A stretch of 64,000 nucleotides of DNA from Flavobacterium aciduliphilum (GTDB taxonomy: Bacteria; Bacteroidota; Bacteroidia; Flavobacteriales; Flavobacteriaceae), in the NCBI RefSeq assembly GCF_003268855.1, contig NZ_QLSZ01000009.1, forward strand, positions 1 through 64,000, read 5' to 3'. This document shows, in pieces, positions 17,773-24,772 of the stretch. The notes beneath the pieces were generated by a model that ran no database searches, was not told the DNA's origin, and worked only from the letters and a program-made list of their open reading frames with translations. Position 1 is the first letter of the stretch, and every line of letters begins with the position of its first letter. Made by a program: the position numbers and the translations under genes.

Positions 17773-18450
17773 TCAATCTTGTTCTTTATTCTTGTTTTGT
17801 TCTTCGAAGTAGCGGGCTTCTATACGTTGGATGTCTTTGATGGAGTTTCGGGTCCAATCCAATCGTTTTTGAAGGATTTCTTCGTCGGTGAGTTGCCACG
17901 GGAGGTCGGACAAACGGAGTCTGTTGGTTAGGTCTTGAATGATAATGGCTGCCGATACGGAGATGTTCAAACTCTCGGTGAACCCTACCATAGGGATTTT
18001 TAAGTTCCTATCAGCTTGTGCCAATACTTCGGGGGAAAGCCCTTCTTTTTCGGTTCCAAAGAATATTGCACTGGGTTTGGTGATGTCAAATTCATGCAAG
18101 AGGCACGAATCGTCGTGAGGTGTGGTGGCTATAATTTGGTAACCTTTGGCTCTCAAATGGTCTATGCAACTTTGATGGTTTGAAAATCGGTTGATGTCGA
18201 CCCACTTCTGGGCTCCCATCGCAATTTCGGTATCGATGCGTTTGCCAAACTTTTTCTCTACTACATGGAGTTGCTGAATTCCAAAGACTTCACAACTGCG
18301 CATCACAGCACTGGTGTTGTGCAATTGGTATACGTCTTCCATCGCAATCGTAAAATGATTGGTGCGGTTTTTTAAAATCTCTATAAATCGTTCTTTTCTA
18401 CTCTCGGTTAGAAATCCTTCTAAGTATTGTAACAACTCTAAATCGACCAT
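17773..18450 (-). CDS. TrmH-family (SpoU) tRNA/rRNA 2'-O-methyltransferase
   Basis: There are 225 residues from ATG 18450 (an in-frame TTG lies 18 bases upstream). The SPOUT motifs are in order: motif 1 around HNTSAVMRSCEVFG (about 45-58), motif 2 IFFGTEKEGLS (about 130-140) and motif 3 PMVGFTESLNISVSAAI (about 150-166). The spacing and size fit TrmH, which methylates the 2'-O of G18 in tRNA using SAM. A related rRNA target cannot be excluded. The C-terminus is a charged helix. The gene is bracketed by short tandem repeats on both sides (17542-17700 and 18480-19105). Confidence 0.85.
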   Translation of the reverse strand: MVDLELLQYLEGFLTESRKERFIEILKNRTNHFTIAMEDVYQLHNTSAVMRSCEVFGIQQLHVVEKKFGKRIDTEIAMGAQKWVDINRFSNHQSCIDHLRAKGYQIIATTPHDDSCLLHEFDITKPSAIFFGTEKEGLSPEVLAQADRNLKIPMVGFTESLNISVSAAIIIQDLTNRLRLSDLPWQLTDEEILQKRLDWTRNSIKDIQRIEARYFEEQNKNKEQD

Positions 18451-18511
18451 TGGTTCCTTTTTTGGCAAAAATAAGAATTTTGATTGGGATTTATTTGGAG
18501 GGGGGGGTTGA

Positions 18512-18607
18512 GGGTTTAAGAGTTTAAGGGTTTAAAAGGGTTATAAGGTTTATAAGGTTATGAGGTTATAAGATACTGAGATACTAAGGTTCTGAGGTTC
18601 TGAGGTT
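18512..18607. repeat. mixed low-complexity repeat block A
   Basis: GGGTTTAAGAGTTTAAGGG-like sequence passes into ATAAGGTT units and then four octamers (18571-18602) of the AGATACTG/AGGTTCTG family. The same composite order is repeated at 18711-18888, so the whole block was duplicated around a unique spacer of about 100 bases (18608-18710). Confidence 0.75.
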
Positions 18608-18710
18608 GGAGTGAGCAGTTCGTCAAGTAGAAAGCACTATGTAGTCTATCTAAAGTGTAATGCCTTAAAATAAAAACTATTAAAACTATGATTCTATGTG
18701 GTTTTTTAAA

Positions 18711-18888
18711 GGTTTAAGGGGTTAAAGAGTTTAAGGGTTTAAAAGGGTTATAAGGTTATAAGATACTGAGATACTAAGGCTCTGAGGTTCTGAGGTTCTG
18801 AGGTTCTGGGGTTCTGAGATACTAAGGCTCTAAGGCTCTAAGGTTCTGAGGTTCTGGGGTTCTGAGATACTAAGGTTCTAAGGTTCTA
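18711..18888. repeat. mixed low-complexity repeat block B with 16 octamers
   Basis: This is a second copy of the composite block. Its octamer part is longer: 16 uninterrupted units from 18761 to 18888, with internal sub-duplication (the order AGATACTA-AGGCTCTA recurs). No open frame or RNA gene is seen here. Confidence 0.8.
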
Positions 18889-18940
18889 AGATTGAAAAGA
18901 ATCCAATTATCTAACTATCCAACAATCTAACCATCGATTC

Positions 18941-19105
18941 CTAATTCCCTATTCACTATTCACTATTCACTATTCACTACTCCCTATTCCCTATTCCCTA
19001 TTCCCTATTCCCTATTCCCTATTCCCTATTCCCTATTCCCTATTCACTATCCCCTATTCACTATTCCCTAATTCCCTATTTTCTATTCCCTATTTTCTAT
19101 TTTCT
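18941..19105. repeat. 7-bp tandem array (CTATTCC/CTATTCA) upstream of purB
   Basis: A period-7 array of CTATTCA, then about ten CCCTATT units, then degenerate CTATTTT units ends 13 bases before the purB -7 element. Copy number should be prone to slippage. No coding capacity is seen in 18889-19118. Confidence 0.85.
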
Positions 19106-19118
19106 AAAAAGGTTTGTT

Positions 19119-19126
19119 TAAATTTG
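19119..19126 (+). promoter_or_regulatory. -7 promoter element for purB
   Basis: TAAATTTG fits TAnnTTTG, 53 bases before ATG 19180. The -33 position falls in the last, degenerate part of the 7-bp array, and no clean TTG is present there. Confidence 0.5.
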
Positions 19127-19179
19127 CGTTTTTAAAACAACAACGCTCTGAATGTATTCAGATTAAACAACACAACAGC

Positions 19180-20529
19180 ATGTCTCTAACTGAATTAAAT
19201 GCCATTTCTCCTATTGATGGGAGGTATCGTAACAAAACTGTTTCTTTATCAAAGTTCTTTTCTGAGGAAGCGCTCATAAAATACCGTGTTCTGGTGGAGG
19301 TGGAATATTTTATTGCGCTTTGTGAACTTCCATTGCCGCAACTCTCGGGGGTGAATCCCTTGGTGTTTGGGGATTTGCGAAAGCTCTATTTGGAGTTTAG
19401 TACCGCAGATGCGTTGTGGATTAAGGAAACGGAACGGACGACGAACCACGATGTAAAGGCGGTGGAGTATTTTATTAAAAGTAAGTTTGATGCCTTGGGG
19501 TTAAATGCCTATAAAGAGTTTATCCACTTTGGATTGACCTCTCAAGATATTAACAATACTGCGATTCCGTTGGCCACAAAGGAGGCTTTTGAAACGGTGT
19601 ATGTTCCTCGTTTGATTGCAGTAATTGCGGCTTTAAAGGAACTGGCTGTGGCTTGGGCTAATGTGCCTATGTTGGCACGCACGCATGGACAACCGGCCTC
19701 TCCTACCCGCTTGGGGAAAGAGTTTTTGGTGTTTGTAGAACGTTTGGAAGCGCAATTGCGTTTGTTGTTTCAGGTGCCGTTTGCGGCTAAATTTGGCGGG
19801 GCAACGGGCAATTATAATGCGCACCATGTGGCCTACCCTACTGTAGCTTGGAAACAATTTGGTACTGACTTTGTGGAAGGTGTTTTGGGGTTGCACCATT
19901 CGTTTCCTACCACGCAAATTGAGCATTATGACCATTTTGCTGCTTTTTTTGATGCCTTAAAGCGCATTAATACCATTCTAATTGATTTGGATCGTGATGT
20001 GTGGACGTATGTTTCTCTGGATTATTTTAAACAAAAGATTAAACCTGGAGAGGTTGGTTCCTCGGCGATGCCGCATAAAGTAAACCCGATTGACTTTGAG
20101 AACTCGGAGGGGAATTTGGGTATTGCAAATGCTCTTTTTGAACATTTGGCTGCCAAATTGCCGATTTCGAGATTGCAACGGGATTTGACCGATAGTACAG
20201 TTTTGCGCAATATTGGGGTTCCTTTGGGACATACGCTCATTGGGTTTGACGCCACGCTGAAAGGGTTGCAGAAATTGGTATTGAACGAAGCGCAATTGGC
20301 TGCCGATTTGGAACAGAACTGGGCTGTGGTGGCCGAAGCGATACAAACTATTTTACGTCGAGAAGGGTATCCGAATCCTTATGAGGCGTTGAAAGATTTA
20401 ACTCGTACTCATACTTCGATTACTAAAGCTTCGATACATGCGTTTGTTGAGACCCTTGCGGTTTCTGAAACGGTGAAAGCGGAGTTGTTGCAGTTGACGC
20501 CGCAAAACTATTTGGGAGTCAATTTTTAG
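19180..20529 (+). CDS. purB: adenylosuccinate lyase
   Basis: The start is ATG 19180 (MSLTELNAISPIDGRYRNK); the longer in-frame TTG start overlaps the promoter. The 449-residue length is that of the E. coli-type enzyme. Diagnostic motifs are TTNHDVKAVEYF (about 87-98, binding the substrate), SQDINNTA (around 122), ARTHGQPASPTRLGKE (His base, about 170) and GSSAMPHKVNPIDFENSEGN (the mobile signature loop, about 290, catalytic Ser). The enzyme cleaves SAICAR to AICAR and adenylosuccinate to AMP plus fumarate. Base composition is visibly less AT-rich than the module downstream. It stands alone, with the slippage-prone array directly upstream. Confidence 0.95.
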   Translation: MSLTELNAISPIDGRYRNKTVSLSKFFSEEALIKYRVLVEVEYFIALCELPLPQLSGVNPLVFGDLRKLYLEFSTADALWIKETERTTNHDVKAVEYFIKSKFDALGLNAYKEFIHFGLTSQDINNTAIPLATKEAFETVYVPRLIAVIAALKELAVAWANVPMLARTHGQPASPTRLGKEFLVFVERLEAQLRLLFQVPFAAKFGGATGNYNAHHVAYPTVAWKQFGTDFVEGVLGLHHSFPTTQIEHYDHFAAFFDALKRINTILIDLDRDVWTYVSLDYFKQKIKPGEVGSSAMPHKVNPIDFENSEGNLGIANALFEHLAAKLPISRLQRDLTDSTVLRNIGVPLGHTLIGFDATLKGLQKLVLNEAQLAADLEQNWAVVAEAIQTILRREGYPNPYEALKDLTRTHTSITKASIHAFVETLAVSETVKAELLQLTPQNYLGVNF

Positions 20530-20663
20530 TGGTTTATAAAACCATAAAAACCTGTATATCTGTGTTTTAAAAACAAAATTAGAGCGTTTTTAGCCTTTTT
20601 AAAATGTTAAAAACTCGGCCGTTTTGTGAATAAAATACCCTTTTAATTTTACAAAACCTGTTT

Positions 20664-20671
20664 TATATTTG
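20664..20671 (+). promoter_or_regulatory. -7 promoter element for the HU-like gene
   Basis: TATATTTG fits TAnnTTTG, 73 bases before ATG 20744. The rest of 20530-20663 is AT-rich, with no terminator that I can support for purB. Confidence 0.5.
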
Positions 20672-20743
20672 TAAAAGCAGTAAGGCACTCATTGGCAGTG
20701 TACTTAGCTAAAATTTATTTTATTCATTTAGTACCATAACATC

Positions 20744-21127
20744 ATGGCCATTAAATTTAAGACGCAACCGAGAAAAAACCCTCAGGACATGGTTGCCCCT
20801 GAAAAATTTTATGCCGCTGCAATAGGCAACGGTGAAACCGATATGGAAGCACTCGCGGAGATGATTTCCTATCAAAGTACGTTAACAGACACCGACTGTT
20901 ATGCGGTATTGAGATCGTTGGAACACAACATCATCAGTGAGCTTAACCAAGGGAGAATTGTTAAGTTGGGTAGCTTGGGTAATTTCCAAGTAAGTATTAG
21001 TTCTGAAGGCAAAGTAACTCCAGAGGAGGTTACGGCAACCGACATTACTAAAAGCAGAATTATTTTCCGTCCTGGAAAAAAACTACGCAAATTACTTAGT
21101 AATTTATCGTACCACAAAGCGAGCTAG
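20744..21127 (+). CDS. HU/HU-HIG family DNA-binding protein
   Basis: This is a 127-residue protein. The core (about 30-115) follows the HU fold: helical dimerisation part (GETDMEALAEMISYQSTLT in outline), then GRIVKLGSLGNFQVSISSEG, where the conserved GR/G-F pattern of HU arms lies, and IIFRPGKKLRKLL at the end. The N-terminal extension (FKTQPRKNPQDMVAPEKFYA) is typical of the HU-HIG type (PF18291) of Bacteroidota, not of classical 90-residue HU. It probably binds DNA without sequence specificity as a nucleoid or element-borne architectural protein. A strong terminator follows its stop, and a degenerate second copy of its last bases plus hairpin lies at 21465-21530. Confidence 0.85.
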   Translation: MAIKFKTQPRKNPQDMVAPEKFYAAAIGNGETDMEALAEMISYQSTLTDTDCYAVLRSLEHNIISELNQGRIVKLGSLGNFQVSISSEGKVTPEEVTATDITKSRIIFRPGKKLRKLLSNLSYHKAS

Positions 21128-21187
21128 TAACCCGCACCATGTAGAGCATTTTTACATGTCCGAAAGCCTCGAATGTTCCCGCATTCG
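21122..21187 (+). repeat. gene-end/hairpin repeat, copy 1
   Basis: This 66-base segment begins AGCTAGTAACCCG (overlapping the HU-like stop) and ends in the terminator stem. A diverged copy of equal length is at 21465-21530. Both keep AGCTAGTAACCCG, CGAAAGCCTCGAAT and the hairpin loop TTCCCG. Confidence 0.7.
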
Positions 21188-21198
21188 GGGCTTTTTTT
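21163..21198 (+). terminator. terminator of the HU-like gene
   Basis: GCCTCGAATG pairs with CATTCGGGGC across the loop TTCCCG (one G-T pair) and is followed by seven T residues, 36 bases after the stop codon. Confidence 0.85.
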
Positions 21199-21227
21199 AT
21201 CTATTTTTCACGAAAATTTTCGTCAAT

Positions 21228-21315
21228 TCGTCCTGATGAAACTTTTGGTTCGTCCTGACGAACTGAAAAACTCGTCCTGATGGGTTGAAAAACTCGTCGG
21301 GAAAAATTTTAAAAC
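21228..21315. repeat. 22-bp tandem repeat, four copies
   Basis: Copies start at 21228, 21250, 21272 and 21294, exactly 22 bases apart. Each opens with TCGTC (TCGTCCTGATG, TCGTCCTGACG, TCGTCCTGATG, TCGTCGGG) and ends in an A/T-rich part; the last three end in AAAAC. The units abut without spacers, so this is not a CRISPR. It lies in a 746-base gene-free gap (21128-21873). The rest of that gap holds a small GAGCT/AGCTC hairpin (21374-21390), the second hairpin copy and AT-rich sequence. Confidence 0.75.
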
Positions 21316-21464
21316 CCCTCCTGAAGCAAAAAAGAACCTTTAAAACCGTTTTTTAGTACACAATATGAACAAAAAAGAGCTGTTTTAGCTCCTATTTTGA
21401 ATCCAAAAAGAGTTAATATCTAGCATTTTATTCACAAAAAAACATAAAAAAGCTCAAAAAAAGC

Positions 21465-21530
21465 AGCTAGTAACCCGTCTTTTTGAGCAAATTTAGATGT
21501 TCGAAAGCCTCGAATAGTTCCCGCTATTCG
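21465..21530 (+). repeat. gene-end/hairpin repeat, copy 2
   Basis: This is a diverged 66-base copy of 21122-21187. Its stem CGAATAG/CTATTCG (21511-21517 with 21524-21530) keeps the TTCCCG loop, but two arm positions changed in a compensating way. The outer stem (GCC/GGC) and T run are lost, so it no longer looks like a terminator. Confidence 0.65.
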
Positions 21531-21828
21531 TATCGAATTGTGGTGTAAATATAGAACTTATTTTTATATCTGTCAATAATTTATTGATGAATCATTAAAA
21601 TTTTTACACTCCTAGATTTTAAACCCTATGCTTTATGGAATTTCCTGATTTCCAACATAACACAAACCAAATCACTCTTTAAAAAAAAAAATATAAACTC
21701 CAAAAGCGTCTTTCTACTTTTCTAAAAAAATACCTATTACTAGGGATTTTTTTGTCAAAAATAAAGGGTTGCTTTGTGAGAGTAAAAATTTTAATCTATT
21801 GATAGGTTTTCATATAGAAAATATTTTT

Positions 21829-21855
21829 TTGTGTGGGGATTTATTGGTAAGTTTG
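21829..21855 (+). promoter_or_regulatory. promoter of the MazG/GIY-YIG-helicase module
   Basis: TTG (21829-21831), 16 bases and TAAGTTTG (21848-21855) form a near-consensus Bacteroidota promoter (TTG-N17-19-TAnnTTTG), 18 bases before ATG 21874. It gives the module its own transcript. Confidence 0.6.
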
Positions 21856-21873
21856 GGAATAAAATAAATTCCA

Positions 21874-22212
21874 ATGGAAAAATATAAAGAGGTTATTAAA
21901 GAACTTATAAAATTCAGAGATGAAAGAGATTGGCAACAATTTCACGACTCAAAGAATTTAGCACTAGCAATATCTATTGAATCAGCTGAACTCAATGAAA
22001 TTTTTTTATGGAAAAAAGACAATGAAGTTGAAAATGTTAATCCTGATAAAATAAAAGAAGAATTAGCTGATATTTTTGCGTATTCATTTTTATTAGCTGA
22101 AAAACACAACCTTGATATTTTTCAAATAGTTTTAGATAAAGTAAAAAGAAATGGTGAAAAATATCCCATAGACAAATCTAAAGGAACTGCAAAAAAATAT
22201 AATGAATTATGA
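21874..22212 (+). CDS. MazG-like nucleotide pyrophosphohydrolase
   Basis: This 112-residue all-alpha protein has the compact dCTPase/RS21-C6-type MazG pattern. The first acidic pair is in SIESAELNE (E36, E39, also E42) and the second is in EELADIFAY (E63, D66); these coordinate Mg2+. LALAISIE precedes the first motif as in the family. Such enzymes split (d)NTPs to monophosphate and pyrophosphate. The stop overlaps the next gene's ATG by 4 bases (ATGA), so translation is coupled to the nuclease-helicase. It is more AT-rich than purB upstream. In defence settings MazG-like enzymes may lower nucleotide or alarmone pools; here that is inference. Confidence 0.85.
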   Translation: MEKYKEVIKELIKFRDERDWQQFHDSKNLALAISIESAELNEIFLWKKDNEVENVNPDKIKEELADIFAYSFLLAEKHNLDIFQIVLDKVKRNGEKYPIDKSKGTAKKYNEL

Positions 22213-24398
22213 AATTAAATCCTTTATTTTCAATTGAAAGATTTGATTTCGATTATAATTTGTTCAATGAATTTCATAATATTCATTATGCAAAAGATTT
22301 TTGGCCTATAGTTTATATAATAAGTGATGATGTTAATAAAGAAGCTTATGTCGGAGAAACAACGGATGCCTATGCAAGGATGACAAGCCATTTGAAAAAC
22401 AATAAAAAAAATAAACTTACTGCACTACATTTAATTATGAGTGAAAAGTTTAACAAATCTGCTACACTTGATATTGAATCTAATTTAATAAAATATATTT
22501 CAGGTGATGGACAATTTAAATTAATCAATGGTAATGTAGGATTAGCCAATCACAATTATTATCAAAAAAAAGAGCTTTATTGGGATATTTTCAAATCGAT
22601 TTGGGATAATTTGAGAGCTGAGGGTATTGCAAAACATCCCATTGATTTTATCGATAATTCCGATTTATTTAAATATTCGCCTTATAAAACTTTAACTTCA
22701 GAGCAAAAAAATGGGCTATTGGTTATTATGAAAAACCTTTTAGACAATACATTTAAAAACATTATTGTAGAAGGTGGTGCGGGAACTGGTAAAACTATTT
22801 TAGCAATATTTTTATTCAAATTATTAAACACGAATAATGAGGATTTTAATTTTGAAGAGTTTGGAAATGATGAATTAGAATTTATGCAAATTGTTTATGA
22901 ATTAAAAGAAAAATATCCAAACCCAAAAATGGCATTAGTAGTTCCAATGTCATCATTTAGAAATACCTTAAAAAAAGTATTCAAAAATATTAAAGGATTA
23001 AATGCCAATATGGTTATTGGACCTGCAGAAGTTTCTAATTCTACTTTTGATATTCTTGTAGTTGATGAGTCTCACAGATTGAGACGTCGAGTTAATTTGG
23101 GAGCATATTATGGTGCTTTTGATACTGCATGTAATAAATTGGGATTAGACAAAATGAATTGTAGTGAGTTAGATTGGATTGTTAAACAATCAGAATCTTC
23201 TATTTTGTTTTATGACGAAAATCAATCAATAAAACCCTCCGATACTAAAAAAGAGGATTTTGATAAATTGAAGACTAATCCATTAACTAAAATTGAATAT
23301 TTAAAATCCCAATTTAGAGTTCGAGGTGGAAATGATTATGTCCAATACATAAATAATCTTTTAAATTGTAATTTAGATGCTAACTCAAAAATCTTTAATT
23401 CCAAAGAATACGAGTTTTTACTCTTCGATTCAATTGAAGAATTAGTAAGCGAAATTAAATTAAGAGATAAAGAAAATGGACTTTCACGATTAGTAGCAGG
23501 TTATTCTTGGCCATGGATTTCTAACAAAAACAAAGAGCTTTATGATATAGTAATTGATGATGTTGAATTGAAATGGAACAGCGTTGCAAATGATTGGGTA
23601 AACTCTCCAAACTCAGTTAATGAAGTCGGATGCATACATACTACTCAGGGTTATGATTTGAATTATACAGGAATTATTTTTGGGAATGAAATTACTTATG
23701 ACAAAACAAAAAATGAAATAGTTATCATCAAAGAAAACTATTTTGATAAAAATGGAAAGCAATCCATTAATGATCCTGAAGAATTAAAAGATTTCATCAT
23801 AAACATATATAAAACCATTATGCTTAGAGGTATCAAAGGAACCTATGTTTATGCTTGTGATAAAAATTTAAGAGAATACCTTTCTCAATTTATACAAAAA
23901 AACAAAGAAGAAAAAACAATAACCATTTTGCCTCAAAACGAAGTCATACCTTATGTTAATAGTATTCCTTTGTTTGATATAAAAGTGGCTGCAGGTGAAT
24001 TCAGTGAATTACAAACGGCTCAAGATTGTGATTGGATTGCATTACCAAAAAGATACAAACCGTCAACCGATTTGTTCGCTTGTAAAGTAGTTGGTGAATC
24101 AATGAATAAAATTATACCGAATGGTTCAATCTGTTTATTTAGAAAATATTCAGGAGGATCTAGAGATGGTAAAATTGTATTAGTTGAACATAGTAATATA
24201 CAGGATGCTGATTTTGGTTCTGGTTACACTATAAAAGAATACAGAAGCAAGAAGAATATAGAAAATGAATCATGGAGTCATTCATCAATTGTGCTAAAAC
24301 CATTATCTCATAATATAGAATTTTCTGATATTGAATTAAGTAAAGATGAATTGGTTGATTTAAAAGTTATTGGATTGTTTGAGTGTGTTTTAGTCTAA
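22209..24398 (+). CDS. GIY-YIG nuclease - DUF2075 helicase - LexA/S24 peptidase fusion
   Basis: This is a 729-residue three-part protein. Residues about 30-115 are a GIY-YIG nuclease: VYI (35-37), YVG (47-49), R57, H61 and E90 fit the catalytic set. Residues about 155-565 are a DUF2075/Schlafen-type superfamily 1 helicase core: Walker A GGAGTGKT (189-196), Walker B LVVDESH (283-289), YDENQS (335-340), QFRVRGG (368-374) and HTTQGYD (477-483). Residues about 580-729 are a LexA/UmuD-like S24 domain: cleavage dipeptide A595-G596 in VAAGEF, nucleophile S631 in GESMN, general base K655 in DGKIVLVE. The protein is cytoplasmic, overlaps the MazG-like gene by 4 bases and shares its promoter. I infer a nuclease-helicase gated by self-cleavage, perhaps on DNA damage or phage attack. 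No function is known to me for this exact fusion. Confidence 0.85.
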   Translation: MKLNPLFSIERFDFDYNLFNEFHNIHYAKDFWPIVYIISDDVNKEAYVGETTDAYARMTSHLKNNKKNKLTALHLIMSEKFNKSATLDIESNLIKYISGDGQFKLINGNVGLANHNYYQKKELYWDIFKSIWDNLRAEGIAKHPIDFIDNSDLFKYSPYKTLTSEQKNGLLVIMKNLLDNTFKNIIVEGGAGTGKTILAIFLFKLLNTNNEDFNFEEFGNDELEFMQIVYELKEKYPNPKMALVVPMSSFRNTLKKVFKNIKGLNANMVIGPAEVSNSTFDILVVDESHRLRRRVNLGAYYGAFDTACNKLGLDKMNCSELDWIVKQSESSILFYDENQSIKPSDTKKEDFDKLKTNPLTKIEYLKSQFRVRGGNDYVQYINNLLNCNLDANSKIFNSKEYEFLLFDSIEELVSEIKLRDKENGLSRLVAGYSWPWISNKNKELYDIVIDDVELKWNSVANDWVNSPNSVNEVGCIHTTQGYDLNYTGIIFGNEITYDKTKNEIVIIKENYFDKNGKQSINDPEELKDFIINIYKTIMLRGIKGTYVYACDKNLREYLSQFIQKNKEEKTITILPQNEVIPYVNSIPLFDIKVAAGEFSELQTAQDCDWIALPKRYKPSTDLFACKVVGESMNKIIPNGSICLFRKYSGGSRDGKIVLVEHSNIQDADFGSGYTIKEYRSKKNIENESWSHSSIVLKPLSHNIEFSDIELSKDELVDLKVIGLFECVLV

Positions 24399-24585
24399 AA
24401 AAAATTAGCACATTAGAGTAAAAACTACATAATAGGAAATATAATAAAATCAACTAAATGATATTAAACGAATTTATAAAAGCCATAACTACCGCTATTG
24501 TGCGAATCATTTCTCGTTGATTTAGTTCGTAAGGAAATACTGAAAGGAGATTGCGAAACGAGGGTTGGAAAAAATAATTATTAAC

Positions 24586-24640
24586 CCTTAACCCCTAACC
24601 CTCGAAGGGTTTTTAACCCTTCGAGGGTTAGGGGTTAAGG
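24586..24640. repeat. perfect 26-bp-arm palindrome (REP-like, bidirectional terminator)
   Basis: Arms 24586-24611 and 24615-24640 are exact reverse complements around the loop TTT. The core is AACCCTCGAAGGGTT, flanked by CCTTAACCCCT. It lies 188 bases after the fusion gene and upstream of the RAYT gene. The rest of 24399-24772 holds a possible CTCGTT/AACGAG long-range pair (near 24513 and 24563) and otherwise unremarkable AT-rich sequence. Confidence 0.85.
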
Positions 24641-24726
24641 TGGGGATAAATAAAAAATAGTAAGCCAAAGTTGGCTGCTATTGTAATTTTATTAAATTTG
24701 TACTCTTTAAAGCCTATTTAACTATT

Positions 24727-24740
24727 AACCCGAAAGGGTT
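24727..24740. repeat. small REP-like palindrome
   Basis: AACCC-GAAA-GGGTT sits 32 bases before the RAYT start and shares the CCC...GAAGGGTT core of the large palindrome. It may fold over the leader of the transposase mRNA. Confidence 0.5.
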
Positions 24741-24772
24741 GTACTATTAATTTTTTTATACGCCTATAGCTC

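Noticed and set aside
18941..19105. CRISPR array
   Set aside because: The units are 7 bases and contiguous with no spacers. The same objection applies to the 8-bp (17607-17694), 22-bp (21228-21315) and 21-bp (60369-60620) arrays.
21122..21200. tRNA- or tmRNA-like gene end
   Set aside because: A TTCGAA-like loop and CCG motifs caught the eye, but no acceptor stem, anticodon arm or CCA context can be built. The segment ends in an ordinary terminator.
21465..24640. Integrated genomic island with attachment sites at the duplicated hairpin
   Set aside because: No integrase or recombinase and no matching direct repeat beyond the nuclease module are present. The second hairpin copy lies upstream of the module only.
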